From contig NZ_KB910518.1 in the NCBI RefSeq assembly GCF_000374185.1, positions 2,489,687-2,553,686 on the forward strand: a DNA stretch of 64,000 nt. The letters are read 5' to 3'. The notes under the pieces were generated by a model. That model was not told where the DNA came from. It worked only from the letters and a program-made list of their open reading frames with translations, and made no database searches. Of the stretch, positions 36,370-45,193 are shown one piece after another. Numbering within the stretch: position 1 is the first letter of the stretch; each line of letters opens with the position of its first letter. The position numbers were made by a program, and so were the translations under genes. Source of the stretch: Paenibacillus sp. HW567. Lineage in GTDB: Bacteria > Bacillota > Bacilli > Paenibacillales > Paenibacillaceae.

Positions 36370-37113
36370 ATGAACTTTTTCAAAAAACTGTTTGGCGGCA
36401 ATGAAATGGGCAAATCGGAAGACGGTACCACAATTTACGGCTATGACGCTCCGGATGAGCGGCAGGTTACGACTCCCTCCAAAATTTTGTACATGGAAGA
36501 ATTAAACGAACATTTTAATAAAGTCTTTCCAAACCGGGAAACCGGCGTGTTCCATGAACTGATTTCAGACATCGTACATATTGATGTGAACATTATGGAA
36601 GCTACACCTGATGAGCCATACCGAGTGCTGTACACCAATGGGATGAGCGATCTGCCGATGACACTCCCACAGGAGATCCGTAAAGAGTACAAGCATCTTG
36701 AACGCGCAGAGCTGATGATGTTTGTGCCGGCGGACTGGCCGCTTACGCAGAAGGATTTTGAAGCGGAGGAGAACTACTGGCCGATCCGGCTGATGAAGAT
36801 GCTTGCCCGGTTCCCGCATATGTATCAGACGTGGCTTGGATACGGCCATACCATCCCCAACACGGAGGATTACGAGCCATATGCGCCTAACACTGAGCTG
36901 TCCGGCGTGATCCTGTTTGCTTTGCCGGAAGAGGTTAGCACGGTCCATACGAAAGATGGCAATCAGGTTCAGGTTTATTTCCTGGTTCCGATTTACCAGG
37001 AGGAAATGGAATTCAAACTGGAGTCCGGCATGGATGAACTGGTTGCCAAGCTGTCCGGGCTGCCCGGTGATTTCCTCGTTCTGAATCCGAATAGACCCAA
37101 TGCTTGTAAATAA
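36370..37113 (+). CDS. Suppressor-of-fused (SUFU) domain protein
   Basis: This 247-residue soluble protein has a SUFU domain over most of its length, starting at about residue 40 (EELNEHFNKVFPNRETGVFHELIS, then VHIDVNIMEATPDEPYRVLYTNGMSDLPM). The ending LPGDFLVLNPNRP is also typical. In bacteria this domain occurs as an immunity protein beside polymorphic toxins and also in stand-alone form. No toxin gene is adjacent. The start at 36370 follows AGAGGAGCGCAAAGAC. A hairpin follows the gene. Confidence 0.85.
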   Translation: MNFFKKLFGGNEMGKSEDGTTIYGYDAPDERQVTTPSKILYMEELNEHFNKVFPNRETGVFHELISDIVHIDVNIMEATPDEPYRVLYTNGMSDLPMTLPQEIRKEYKHLERAELMMFVPADWPLTQKDFEAEENYWPIRLMKMLARFPHMYQTWLGYGHTIPNTEDYEPYAPNTELSGVILFALPEEVSTVHTKDGNQVQVYFLVPIYQEEMEFKLESGMDELVAKLSGLPGDFLVLNPNRPNACK

Positions 37114-37144
37114 CTGCCCGGATTAACGGGTTTGAAATAGCTTC

Positions 37145-37195
37145 AAAAGGCCTGAGCCTAAGTAATGGATATGACTTTGGGTTCAGCCTTTTTTG
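37145..37195 (+). terminator. Intrinsic terminator after the SUFU gene
   Basis: An imperfect stem AAAAGGCCTGAGCC with GGGTTCAGCCTTTT is followed by TTTTG. Confidence 0.65.
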
Positions 37196-37292
37196 TTCTT
37201 GGTCCCTTTGCCTGTAAAGCCCCAAATTTGGGGCGGATACGTCACCGGCTAATGTTATGCCCAGCTCCATTCCGATGTTCCAGTACACCAGA

Positions 37293-37892
37293 TTAACAGG
37301 TCTTTAAGCAGCATTGCTGCAAATAGGACGAGAAGATTTTTACATTGATTAGCATGTGCTTGTTATCCCCATCCAACTTGCTGAGTAAAATCCCTCCCTC
37401 CAACAAGGAAAATGCAAATGATGCTAGCGCATCCACATCCAGATCCTCCCTAAACTCCCCAGCTTGAATGCCGTCACGAATAATACCTTTCATCATATCC
37501 AAGAACGTATGCAGCCCTTGCCTTGCGCGACCACAAAGCTCCAAATGAGTATCGTCACTTTCTACAGCCGTATTCTGCATGGGACATCCGCCAATAAATG
37601 GTGGATCGTTGACGACATTCTCATAGACACGAAAAAAAGCAACCAACTTTCCTGAAGCAAACTGCTCTTGATCGATCGCTTCAGAAAATTTTCTGGTGAC
37701 GATACTGGCAGCATAATTGTAAGCTTCAAGCGCTATCTCGTCTTTACTGGCAAAATGTCGATAGATGCCCCCCTTCTTAATTCCTGTGTCGGCAATAATA
37801 TCGTTTAGCGATGTACCGGCATATCCTCTCTGGTTAAAAATTTCAGCCGATTTCATAATGATATGTTCCCGTGTTCTGTCCCCTTTTTTCAT
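37293..37892 (-). CDS. TetR/AcrR-family repressor
   Basis: This 199-residue regulator has the N-terminal TetR helix-turn-helix (about 8-55: REHIIMKSAEIFNQRGYAGTSLNDIIADTGIKKGGIYRHFASKDE) and a helical ligand/dimer domain. Cys residues are frequent (GGCPMQN, LCGRARQ, CCLKTC), which could allow redox sensing, an inference only. The ATG follows CGGAGGAGCTC. It is divergent from a GAPDH gene whose promoter carries a TetR-like palindrome about 100 bases from this start. It may control that gene. Confidence 0.9.
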   Translation of the reverse strand: MKKGDRTREHIIMKSAEIFNQRGYAGTSLNDIIADTGIKKGGIYRHFASKDEIALEAYNYAASIVTRKFSEAIDQEQFASGKLVAFFRVYENVVNDPPFIGGCPMQNTAVESDDTHLELCGRARQGLHTFLDMMKGIIRDGIQAGEFREDLDVDALASFAFSLLEGGILLSKLDGDNKHMLINVKIFSSYLQQCCLKTC

Positions 37893-37954
37893 GAGCTCCT
37901 CCGTATGAACCTTATTTTATTTCATTTGTTTTAAAAGAATTATTCAATTCGGCC

Positions 37955-37999
37955 TTGCAATTCACTAATATCATGCTAATATAAAAAATACCGATCGGT
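37955..37999 (+). promoter_or_regulatory. GAPDH promoter with TetR-like operator
   Basis: TTGCAA at 37955-37960, a 16-base spacer and the extended -10 TGCTAATAT (TAATAT at 37977-37982). The perfect palindrome ACCGATCGGT at 37990-37999 lies at the presumed transcription start. A second palindrome CATTCTAGAATG is at 38023-38034. Confidence 0.65.
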
Positions 38000-38061
38000 C
38001 TCTTTCATATTATACAGTAAGCCATTCTAGAATGAAATAGCGCTGGCCCATTTTATTTCAT

Positions 38062-38079
38062 CACAAGCATTCGCTTGTG
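38062..38079 (+). promoter_or_regulatory. 5'-leader hairpin before GAPDH
   Basis: CACAAGC and GCTTGTG are 7-base arms with the loop ATTC. It lies about 25 bases before the ribosome binding site in the presumed untranslated leader and could affect mRNA stability. Confidence 0.45.
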
Positions 38080-38112
38080 GGAACAAATAAAACTTAATAG
38101 GGGGATTTTATA

Positions 38113-39126
38113 ATGACTGTAAAAGTAGGTATTAACGGCTTTGGACGAATCGGACGACTCGCTTTTCGCCGGATTCAAGATGTGGAGGGCGTTGAGGTTG
38201 TAGCGATTAACGACCTTACGAACGCTAAAATGTTAGCACATCTGCTTAAATATGATACGACGCAAGGCACTTTTCACGGTGACATTGAAGTCTATGACGG
38301 AGCCTTCAAAGTAAACGGAAAAGAGGTTAAGGTTCTGGCTAAGCGGAATCCTGAAGAGCTTCCTTGGGGAGAGCTTGGCGTTGATATTGTTCTCGAATGT
38401 ACAGGCTTCTTTACCACGAAAGAAAAGGCCGAGCTTCACCTGAAAGGCGGAGCGAAGAAGGTCGTCATTTCCGCCCCTGCTGCAGGTGACATGAAAACGA
38501 TCGTATACAACGTGAACCATGACATACTGGACGGAACGGAAACCGTCATTTCCGGCGCTTCCTGCACAACCAACTGCCTGGCCCCTATGGCTAAAGCTCT
38601 GCACGACAAGTTTGGTATCCAATCCGGGCTGATGACGACCGTTCACGCTTACACGGGTAACCAAAAAACGCTTGACGCTCCAGATCCAAAAAACGATTTC
38701 CGGGCTGCTCGCGCCTCAGCGGAGAACATCGTTCCCTACTCTACCGGTGCCGCAAAAGCCATTGGCCTGGTTCTTCCGGAACTGAAGGGCAAACTGGATG
38801 GGGCATCTCAACGTGTACCTGTACCAACAGGTTCCGTGACTGAACTCGTTGCCGTTCTGAATACCAAGGTAACGGTTGAGCAAGTTAACGCTGCTATGAA
38901 AGAAGCTTCCGATCCAGAAACTTTCGGCTACACAGAAGACGAAATTGTATCTTCCGATATCAAAGGCATCACATTCGGTTCGCTCTTCGACGCCACGCAG
39001 ACGAAAGTTCTGACAGTCGGTGACCAGCAATTGGTGAAAACCGCAGCTTGGTACGATAACGAAATGTCTTATACAGCCCAATTGGTTCGTACTCTGGAGC
39101 ACTTCGCTAAGCTCGCTGATCAATAA
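38113..39126 (+). CDS. gap: Glyceraldehyde-3-phosphate dehydrogenase, type I
   Basis: This 337-residue enzyme converts glyceraldehyde-3-phosphate, phosphate and NAD+ to 1,3-bisphosphoglycerate in glycolysis. The Rossmann motif [10 protein letters not shown], Asp in NDLTN (NAD+ preference), the catalytic C151 in [15 protein letters not shown] and the His in [10 protein letters not shown] are present, as is WYDNEMSY near the end. The usual Firmicute arrangement (cggR-gapA-pgk-tpi-gpmI-eno) is absent, so this is a stand-alone, probably second, GAPDH gene. The AGGGGGA ribosome binding site is strong. It is divergent from a TetR gene with a candidate operator between them, and followed by a terminator. 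Confidence 0.96.
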   Translation: MTVKVGINGFGRIGRLAFRRIQDVEGVEVVAINDLTNAKMLAHLLKYDTTQGTFHGDIEVYDGAFKVNGKEVKVLAKRNPEELPWGELGVDIVLECTGFFTTKEKAELHLKGGAKKVVISAPAAGDMKTIVYNVNHDILDGTETVISGASCTTNCLAPMAKALHDKFGIQSGLMTTVHAYTGNQKTLDAPDPKNDFRAARASAENIVPYSTGAAKAIGLVLPELKGKLDGASQRVPVPTGSVTELVAVLNTKVTVEQVNAAMKEASDPETFGYTEDEIVSSDIKGITFGSLFDATQTKVLTVGDQQLVKTAAWYDNEMSYTAQLVRTLEHFAKLADQ

Positions 39127-39211
39127 TCAAAAGATGGAGAAAAGGAACATTCTATGAAGGACCCGGCACTGACAATATTTTATTAAGAAATTATAAGTTA
39201 AGTTAAAAAAC

Positions 39212-39242
39212 ACACAGCCGGCCCCCCATGAGCCGGCTGTGT
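39212..39242 (+). terminator. Terminator after GAPDH
   Basis: ACACAGCCGGC and GCCGGCTGTGT are perfect 11-base arms around a C-rich loop. A weak T-run follows. It may also serve the convergent permease gene. Confidence 0.75.
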
Positions 39243-39317
39243 TGATTTAGCCCCTACACTGCTCCTGGGTTAAATACTATTATTATTCAACTATTATTCA
39301 ACGGCTTTTTTCATAAA

Positions 39318-41909
39318 TCAAGTCATATCATCCCGAAGCGCATCAATGATGTTTTCTTTTTTTATCTTGCTAATGGCATACAGCATGGTAACAAACACGA
39401 TAAAGAGCACGCTGAACACGCTGATTCCGATACTGCCCCACGGGAACACAAAACCGATATTGTCCGCCCCGCCGCCGGACATCCCTTTGTAAATCAGCCA
39501 AGAAGAAATTACCGCTATGGGAAGCCCGTAGAGCAACGCCCTCATGCCATAAAAGGCACACTCGAAATTCATCATCTTTTGGAAACCGCGTTCAGACATC
39601 CCCACAGAGCGGAGCATAGCAAGCTCCCGCCGGCGCAGCTTGATATTCGTGGAAATCGTGTTGAATACATTGGCAACCGCAATAAGCGAAATCATAATGA
39701 TAAATGTATAAGCGAACACGTTCGCAATAAATATATAATTACGGCTCTCATCAAGCATTTGATGAACATTGTACAGGGTATACTCTGCTGTAATTCCAGC
39801 ACCCTTAATCATCGCTTCCATTTTAGCCACCGATTCCGAGGTGTTCTTTGACTGAAAGGTGAGGCCCTTAGCCACCGCATGGGTATTGGGGGTTACAAAA
39901 TTCTCTTTGAGCGAATACGGGGCCAGCACTCTGAAAAAAAACGGATTCTTCGGCCCGGATTTCTCCAGGGTCAGAAGTGTATCAGGCGGGACGGCATTGA
40001 CAAACTTAATGCTTACGTTTCGCCCCTGCTCTGTCCTCGGCTTGCCGGTTATTTCGGGAGCGATGGTAAAATTCATGGAAGAACTCTTGAACATATCCTT
40101 AAATTGGTCTGGCTCCTCCACCTGATTGCTTTGGCCTTGCATTTTGGCCACGGCGATCATTTTCGCATGTTGTCCGGTATATTCCTCTGCGGACAAGCCC
40201 AAGCCTTTGATTAATTTCAGATAAGCGCTGTCATCAAGAAACTGGAGGTCCATTGACAGATTAACCGTTTCGTCCGGCGAATGTGAACCCGCTAATCTCC
40301 AGTACATGTCTGAAAGATCGCTTGCTTTAACAGTGCTTGAATACTTCATAATCGCTTGATATGAGCTTTGGTAGACACCATCGGCGGTTTTTAGTTTGTC
40401 ATAAAGTGTCAGCATTTCATCATCGTTCATGTCCGGTGTGGCCAAACCGATGTCATAGTCAGTATACACCTCTGCCCGCTCTGACGCCTGTTTCATATCT
40501 GTTACAAACGAACTGGCCGATATAAATAGCACTACGCTTAACACAAGTGATAGCACAATGCTGCGATAGCGCTTCTTGTTTCTTTTGAAATTCTTTAGCG
40601 CAAGGGTTCCCTCCAAACCGTAAATCCGCTGTGCCAGTTTTGACGTCTTCACGGCTCTGGATTCAACTTTGACCTCATTGGTCTGGCGAATACTCTCCAT
40701 CACGGAAGTGCTTGCGGCCTTTCTGGCCGGGATATAGGCTGAAATCAGAATCGTAATCATGCTGACCGCCGCCGAGCCTATAATCGCAGGGGTGGACACC
40801 GTCAAGGTTAAGGAGACGTTGTTGTACATAATGTTCCCGAAATTCCTGGCGACAACGGAAATCACAAGCCCGACCCCGCCTATGCCAACGATAACGCCTA
40901 TCGGTATGCCTACAGCACCGATACACAGCCCTTCAAACAGCACCGAATTTCGCAACTGCTTCGCAGTGGCTCCCACCGACGAGAGAATCCCGAACTGGCG
41001 TGTGCGTTCGTTCAGTGAGATGGTGAATGCGTTATAAATCAGAAAAACCGAGCCTATCATGACGATGGCGACTACAATGCCGCCAACCGAGTACAGAAAC
41101 ATGTTGAATATTTTATCGCCTGAATCATCCGAAAGACCCATGAAGCGCAGCACAGCATTATTCAAGATGTAGGCATGGCCTTCTGCTGTACTTTTTGCGT
41201 AAGCATGAACTTCACGCGGGTTTTTGAGCGTGACCAATAAGCTGAGATCCTCCGCCGTATCTGCAGCATCCGAGGTTGTAATTACGGTGTATCCCGGCGC
41301 GGAATCCTCCTCGAAGCGGGGCGTTTGGCAGATGCCGACCACTGTGTAAGTCCTCTTGCTGTGCGGCACAAGAGTTTCACCGCCGGAGGTGTACAGATCA
41401 TTCTGGCCGAGCTTTACCTGTCCATTCATGCGGCTTCCCACAGCAAGGGACAGCGTATCGCCCACTGCATAATGAACACCGCCCTTGGTTAAGATGCTCC
41501 CCGAAATAAGAATTTCTCCGCTGTTGTTCGGCAGCCTGCCGGATAGCAGTGTGAAGGGCAGCATATCGAAGGTTTTCTCGCTGAACCCGGCAATAAAAAG
41601 ATAAGGTCTGTTGGGATTCTCTCCGCCGTCAAGTGTTGCGTAGCCGATATTCTCAAAGGTTGCGGTGTTTTCAACGTTGTCGTTACTTGCCTGTTTTGCT
41701 GCGAAAGAAGAATCTACATCCTCAAATTCTACGTGCCAATTGCCGTATTTCTGGGCCGCACCGTCTGCCATATAGTTCAGCAGGGAAACGCCAAAGGTGG
41801 CTACGCCCGTAATCATGGCGGCGGACAGCACAACTCCGATTATCGTGACAATCGTTCGGGTGCGGCTCTTTTTCATGCTTTGCAGGGTAACTTTGTTGAA
41901 AATATTCAT
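39318..41909 (-). CDS. FtsX-type ABC transporter permease (two FtsX domains)
   Basis: This 863-residue membrane protein has one N-terminal helix followed by a MacB-like periplasmic-side domain of about 230 residues. A three-helix FtsX block follows (about 270-405), then a fourth helix near 455-470, a second extracellular domain, and a final FtsX block (about 725-855). This duplicated layout matches permeases of Bce/Spa-like peptide-sensing or lantibiotic-resistance exporters and some Lol-like transporters. It overlaps the ATPase gene by 4 bases and belongs to the operon with the two-component system encoded just upstream. Confidence 0.88.
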   Translation of the reverse strand: MNIFNKVTLQSMKKSRTRTIVTIIGVVLSAAMITGVATFGVSLLNYMADGAAQKYGNWHVEFEDVDSSFAAKQASNDNVENTATFENIGYATLDGGENPNRPYLFIAGFSEKTFDMLPFTLLSGRLPNNSGEILISGSILTKGGVHYAVGDTLSLAVGSRMNGQVKLGQNDLYTSGGETLVPHSKRTYTVVGICQTPRFEEDSAPGYTVITTSDAADTAEDLSLLVTLKNPREVHAYAKSTAEGHAYILNNAVLRFMGLSDDSGDKIFNMFLYSVGGIVVAIVMIGSVFLIYNAFTISLNERTRQFGILSSVGATAKQLRNSVLFEGLCIGAVGIPIGVIVGIGGVGLVISVVARNFGNIMYNNVSLTLTVSTPAIIGSAAVSMITILISAYIPARKAASTSVMESIRQTNEVKVESRAVKTSKLAQRIYGLEGTLALKNFKRNKKRYRSIVLSLVLSVVLFISASSFVTDMKQASERAEVYTDYDIGLATPDMNDDEMLTLYDKLKTADGVYQSSYQAIMKYSSTVKASDLSDMYWRLAGSHSPDETVNLSMDLQFLDDSAYLKLIKGLGLSAEEYTGQHAKMIAVAKMQGQSNQVEEPDQFKDMFKSSSMNFTIAPEITGKPRTEQGRNVSIKFVNAVPPDTLLTLEKSGPKNPFFFRVLAPYSLKENFVTPNTHAVAKGLTFQSKNTSESVAKMEAMIKGAGITAEYTLYNVHQMLDESRNYIFIANVFAYTFIIMISLIAVANVFNTISTNIKLRRRELAMLRSVGMSERGFQKMMNFECAFYGMRALLYGLPIAVISSWLIYKGMSGGGADNIGFVFPWGSIGISVFSVLFIVFVTMLYAISKIKKENIIDALRDDMT

Positions 41910-42589
41910 GGCCGTACCCTCTCGTCCCGCACTACTTTGCCGTCTGATATGCCGATAATGCGGTCTGCTTGCAGGGCGATATTCTCATCATGGGTGACGA
42001 GGAGCAGGGTCTGCCCATATTTTTTATTGCTTTCTTTCAGCAGTTTGATGATTTCATGTCCATTTCGGCTGTCCAAACTGCCTGTGGGTTCGTCGGCAAG
42101 CATGACCGCCGGGGCGTTCATCAAAGCGCGCCCTATGGAGACACGCTGCTGCTGACCACCCGAAAGCTGATTGGGTAAATGCGTTTTGCGGTCTTGCAGT
42201 CCAAGCATTTCCAAAAGATCATTCAGCCGTTCCCCGTTAACCTTGCGCTTATCCATCAGGATAGGCAAGGTGATGTTTTCCACCACATTCAGCGTGGGAA
42301 TGAGGTTGTGGAACTGGTAAATCAGCCCAACCTGCCGCCGGCGGAAGATGGCGAGTTTTTCATTGCTCTGGGCATATACATCCTGTCCGTCCAAATACAC
42401 CTGTCCGCTTGTCGGCATGTCCACTCCGCCGATGATGTGCAGCAATGTGGATTTGCCGGAGCCGGAGGAGCCGATGATTGCGGTAAACTCCCCTTTTTCG
42501 ACGGTTAGCGAAACATGGTCAAGCGCGGCAACTTGGTTATCACCCTTGCCGTAGGACTTGCATAGATTTTCAATTTTTAAAAATTCCAT
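41906..42589 (-). CDS. ABC transporter ATP-binding protein (LolD/BceA type)
   Basis: This 227-residue ATPase has Walker A IIGSSGSGKSTLLHIIGG, the Q-loop region VGLIYQFHNLIPTLNVVENI, the signature LSGGQQQRVSIGRALMN, Walker B VMLADEPTGSLD and the switch His in LLLVTHDEN. It is the partner of the duplicated-FtsX permease that follows. The start at 42589 follows AAAGGGG at 9 bases; upstream ATGs at 42610 and 42625 have no better site. Such pairs expel or sense membrane-active peptides. Confidence 0.93.
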   Translation of the reverse strand: MEFLKIENLCKSYGKGDNQVAALDHVSLTVEKGEFTAIIGSSGSGKSTLLHIIGGVDMPTSGQVYLDGQDVYAQSNEKLAIFRRRQVGLIYQFHNLIPTLNVVENITLPILMDKRKVNGERLNDLLEMLGLQDRKTHLPNQLSGGQQQRVSIGRALMNAPAVMLADEPTGSLDSRNGHEIIKLLKESNKKYGQTLLLVTHDENIALQADRIIGISDGKVVRDERVRP

Positions 42590-42670
42590 TGTGTGAATCC
42601 CCTTTCTCATCTTCATTCCTATCATAGAACCTTCAGCTTACAGCTCTGTGACTTTCAGGTGAGAGATTCG

Positions 42671-43660
42671 TCACTTTGGAAATCGGATGGTGAATATCGC
42701 ACCGCTTTGTGGATGATTTTTTGCGGTTATTGTCCCCCCCTGCCTTGTTATAATCATTCTGCAGAGAGCGAGTCCAATCCCGTATCCTGTAGCGTTTGGG
42801 TTTTTCCCACGATAAAACCTGTCAAACAGGTAGGGCAAATCTTCATTTTCAAAGCCCGCGCCGCTGTCGTGGATAGCAATCTCGATAAACAGCGGGGTGT
42901 CACTGCAGACAATTTCAATCTTCCCGTTCTCGCCTGCGCTTTCCATGCAATTCTTGAGGATATTCTGAATGGCTTCCGAGAGCCAAGCTGAATCGCCCTG
43001 AATCATCATCCCTGTCGGTGCGTCTATTTGCACATCAATATTGTGCAGCTCCATTGCGATCAGGAACGGGCGAAGCGCAGCCAATATTAAGCTGTTAACA
43101 TCTATCTGCCCGCTTTGGAACACCACAATGCCCGCGTCCAAGCGGGATAATTTCAATAGAGAAGTGATCAGCCAATCCATTCGCACAAGCAACTCCTCTG
43201 TCTCCCGCACAAAGGCTTTCCGCTCGTTTTCATCAGGGTTATTCTCTAACAATGTTAGAATCAGGTTTACAGATGTGAGCGGAGTCCGGAGTTGGTGGGC
43301 TATGTCGGCCAGCGAATCGGCAAGATGTTCTTTTTCTTTTTTCAGTGCGCCGTTTTGCTCCCGGATACGCAGCATCATTTTTGTTATCTCGCTATGTAGA
43401 ATGGCAAGTTCGCCCTCATCCGATTCAGCAATATACAAATGGTCAGCATTATGAAGCACAAGGTCGATTTGATTAGAAATCTGTGCAATGCTTTTGTATC
43501 GGGCTTTGGTAAAGACGAAAAAGGCTGTGCCAAAGGCGGCAGAAGAAGCGATGGCAAGAATTCCGGCTGCCGCATGGAGTGCAAATCCCAGCACTACAGC
43601 GGCGGCGGCCATTAAGGAGAACCAAACGGCAAATTGCCGAAATTCTCTATTCCGAAGCAT
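42671..43660 (-). CDS. Histidine kinase with a short transmembrane sensor (BceS/intramembrane-sensing type)
   Basis: This 329-residue kinase has two closely spaced membrane helices (about 8-30 and 34-52) with almost no extracellular loop, as in intramembrane-sensing kinases. Phosphoacceptor H122 lies in DIAHQLRTPLTSVNL, and the HATPase has NILKNCMESAGENG, DSGAGFENEDLPYLFDRFY and GYGIGLALCRMI. The start at 43660 overlaps the response regulator's last codons; a GTG at 43669 is an alternative. The small sensor suggests that it reads transporter state rather than ligand directly. Confidence 0.9.
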   Translation of the reverse strand: MLRNREFRQFAVWFSLMAAAAVVLGFALHAAAGILAIASSAAFGTAFFVFTKARYKSIAQISNQIDLVLHNADHLYIAESDEGELAILHSEITKMMLRIREQNGALKKEKEHLADSLADIAHQLRTPLTSVNLILTLLENNPDENERKAFVRETEELLVRMDWLITSLLKLSRLDAGIVVFQSGQIDVNSLILAALRPFLIAMELHNIDVQIDAPTGMMIQGDSAWLSEAIQNILKNCMESAGENGKIEIVCSDTPLFIEIAIHDSGAGFENEDLPYLFDRFYRGKNPNATGYGIGLALCRMIITRQGGTITAKNHPQSGAIFTIRFPK

Positions 43661-44333
43661 ATTCGCCACCCAATCTATATCCCGTGCCGCGAACGGTCAG
43701 AATGATTTGCGGGCTTGCCGGGTCGCTCTCTATCTTCTCCCGCAGGCGTTTGATGTACACGGTCAATGTATTATCATTAACAAATTCGCCCGCCGCGTCC
43801 CATAATTCGTCAAGCAGCCTGCCCCTCGTGATAATACTTTTGGGATTGTTAATAAACACCAGCAACAAGCGGTATTCCAATGCCGAAAGAAAAACCTCAT
43901 TGCCGTTTTTTTTCACAACGCCGCTTGCCGTATCGACATGAAGCCCGCAGATTTCAAAAGCCGACTGAGCGCGCCCGCTTTTTCGCAGGGCGGTTCCAAT
44001 TCGCGCAATCAATTCACGGGGACGAAAAGGCTTGGTGATATAGTCGTCTGCGCCCATGTTCAGCCCGGTAACAACACTGGCCTCATCGCCGGAAGCCGTC
44101 AGAAAGATAACGGGAATATCTTGCGTTTCTTTGATTTCCGTGCAAACCGTAAAGCCATTTCCGTCAGGCAAAGAAATATCAATCAACGCCAAGTCAAATC
44201 TATTCCCGGCAAGCGAGGCAATGGCGTCGCCCCGCGTTGGGGCATGGGTGATTGTAAATCCCTCCGCACGGAGTAAAAGCTCAAGGTTTCTGGCGATTGC
44301 CTTATCATCCTCAACCAGAAAAATTCGTGGCAT
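43647..44333 (-). CDS. OmpR-family response regulator
   Basis: This 228-residue regulator has a receiver (1-118: IFLVEDDKAIARNLELLL, phosphoacceptor in LALIDISLPDGNGF, DYITKPFRPREL) and a winged-helix domain (130-225, with VNDNTLTVYIKRLREKIESD and VRGTGYRLGGEY). It overlaps the kinase gene. The gene order regulator, kinase, ATPase, permease is that of Bce/Vra-type antimicrobial-peptide resistance modules. Confidence 0.93.
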   Translation of the reverse strand: MPRIFLVEDDKAIARNLELLLRAEGFTITHAPTRGDAIASLAGNRFDLALIDISLPDGNGFTVCTEIKETQDIPVIFLTASGDEASVVTGLNMGADDYITKPFRPRELIARIGTALRKSGRAQSAFEICGLHVDTASGVVKKNGNEVFLSALEYRLLLVFINNPKSIITRGRLLDELWDAAGEFVNDNTLTVYIKRLREKIESDPASPQIILTVRGTGYRLGGEYASE

Positions 44334-44449
44334 TAGTCAGACCTCCGTTTCCTTATCTATTCTTGCAAGTCGTCTAATATCTTATATCAAAAACCCTTCC
44401 CAATCCAAGTAGCCCATGCCGACCAGCATCTACTGAAGCTTCGGATATC

Positions 44450-44482
44450 AAAAAAAGGATAAGCAATTAAATGCTCATCCAT
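44450..44482 (-). terminator. Terminator of the TetR-flavodoxin operon (minus strand)
   Basis: Read on the minus strand, GGATGAGCA and TGCTTATCC form a stem, followed by seven T. It lies about 60 bases beyond the last gene of the operon. Confidence 0.75.
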
Positions 44483-44542
44483 GTCTCGCTCTTATCTCTT
44501 TAATATTAAGTTCAAGCCAATTCACTTACACTTGTAGCTGTG

Positions 44543-45193
44543 CTACCGGTCTTGCTGAACCGGCTGCTTCCTCAGATCCTTTGGCCGTAGTCCATTCTGC
44601 TTTGCCTGGCGGTGCCAGAAGAAGTAGGTAGCGGACAGACGCCATAGAATACGCGGGAAATTGGGCTGAATGAACAGCGATTTCGCACTACTTTGGGTAA
44701 GGATAGCAGTGGAGAGCTGGGTCATTGCCGTGCCAAGATTCTTCAGCGGGCCTTTACCCAGCGGAACCTTTATGTCGAGCATCTCCCCTGCTCCGTTGCC
44801 AACGGCCATTCCAAAACGGAAGCCGCATCGGCTGCACCAGTTACTCACAATATCCGCTGCAATGGTGCACTGATGCCCTTCATAAAATCCATTATTAATT
44901 AGCGCATACACGATGAGGTTCGGATTTCCCGGCTCATTCTGCCGGTGATTCTCCAATTCGACCATCATCCGTAATAGATGTGAAGGGATGGCATCGAAAT
45001 AGAGCGGAAATGCTAATACCATTACATCGGCTTCGTTAAGCTCCCGGTATTGCTCAGGCTTCAACTGCTGTACATTCACCCGGTATGAGGTTAGCTCATT
45101 GCTTTCGGTAATGAATGGCTTGAGCTTTTCCAGCAGAAGTCCAGAGTTGCTGGGTCCACCCTTGGGACTGCCGTTAATCAGAGCAATTTTCAT
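44543..45193 (-). CDS. NAD(P)H-dependent FMN-type oxidoreductase with flavodoxin-like fold
   Basis: This 216-residue protein starts with ALINGSPKGGPSNSGLLLEKL, an FMN-phosphate loop of the flavodoxin-like reductase type. The segments EADVMVLAFPLYFDAIPSHLLRMMVEL and NNGFYEGHQC and a Cys pair in SNWCSRCGF support the family. The long C-terminal tail (about 165-216) is basic and unusual. The ATG overlaps the previous gene by 4 bases, so the two are coupled. It is the last gene of a TetR-headed operon and probably acts on quinones or nitro compounds. Confidence 0.8.
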   Translation of the reverse strand: MKIALINGSPKGGPSNSGLLLEKLKPFITESNELTSYRVNVQQLKPEQYRELNEADVMVLAFPLYFDAIPSHLLRMMVELENHRQNEPGNPNLIVYALINNGFYEGHQCTIAADIVSNWCSRCGFRFGMAVGNGAGEMLDIKVPLGKGPLKNLGTAMTQLSTAILTQSSAKSLFIQPNFPRILWRLSATYFFWHRQAKQNGLRPKDLRKQPVQQDR

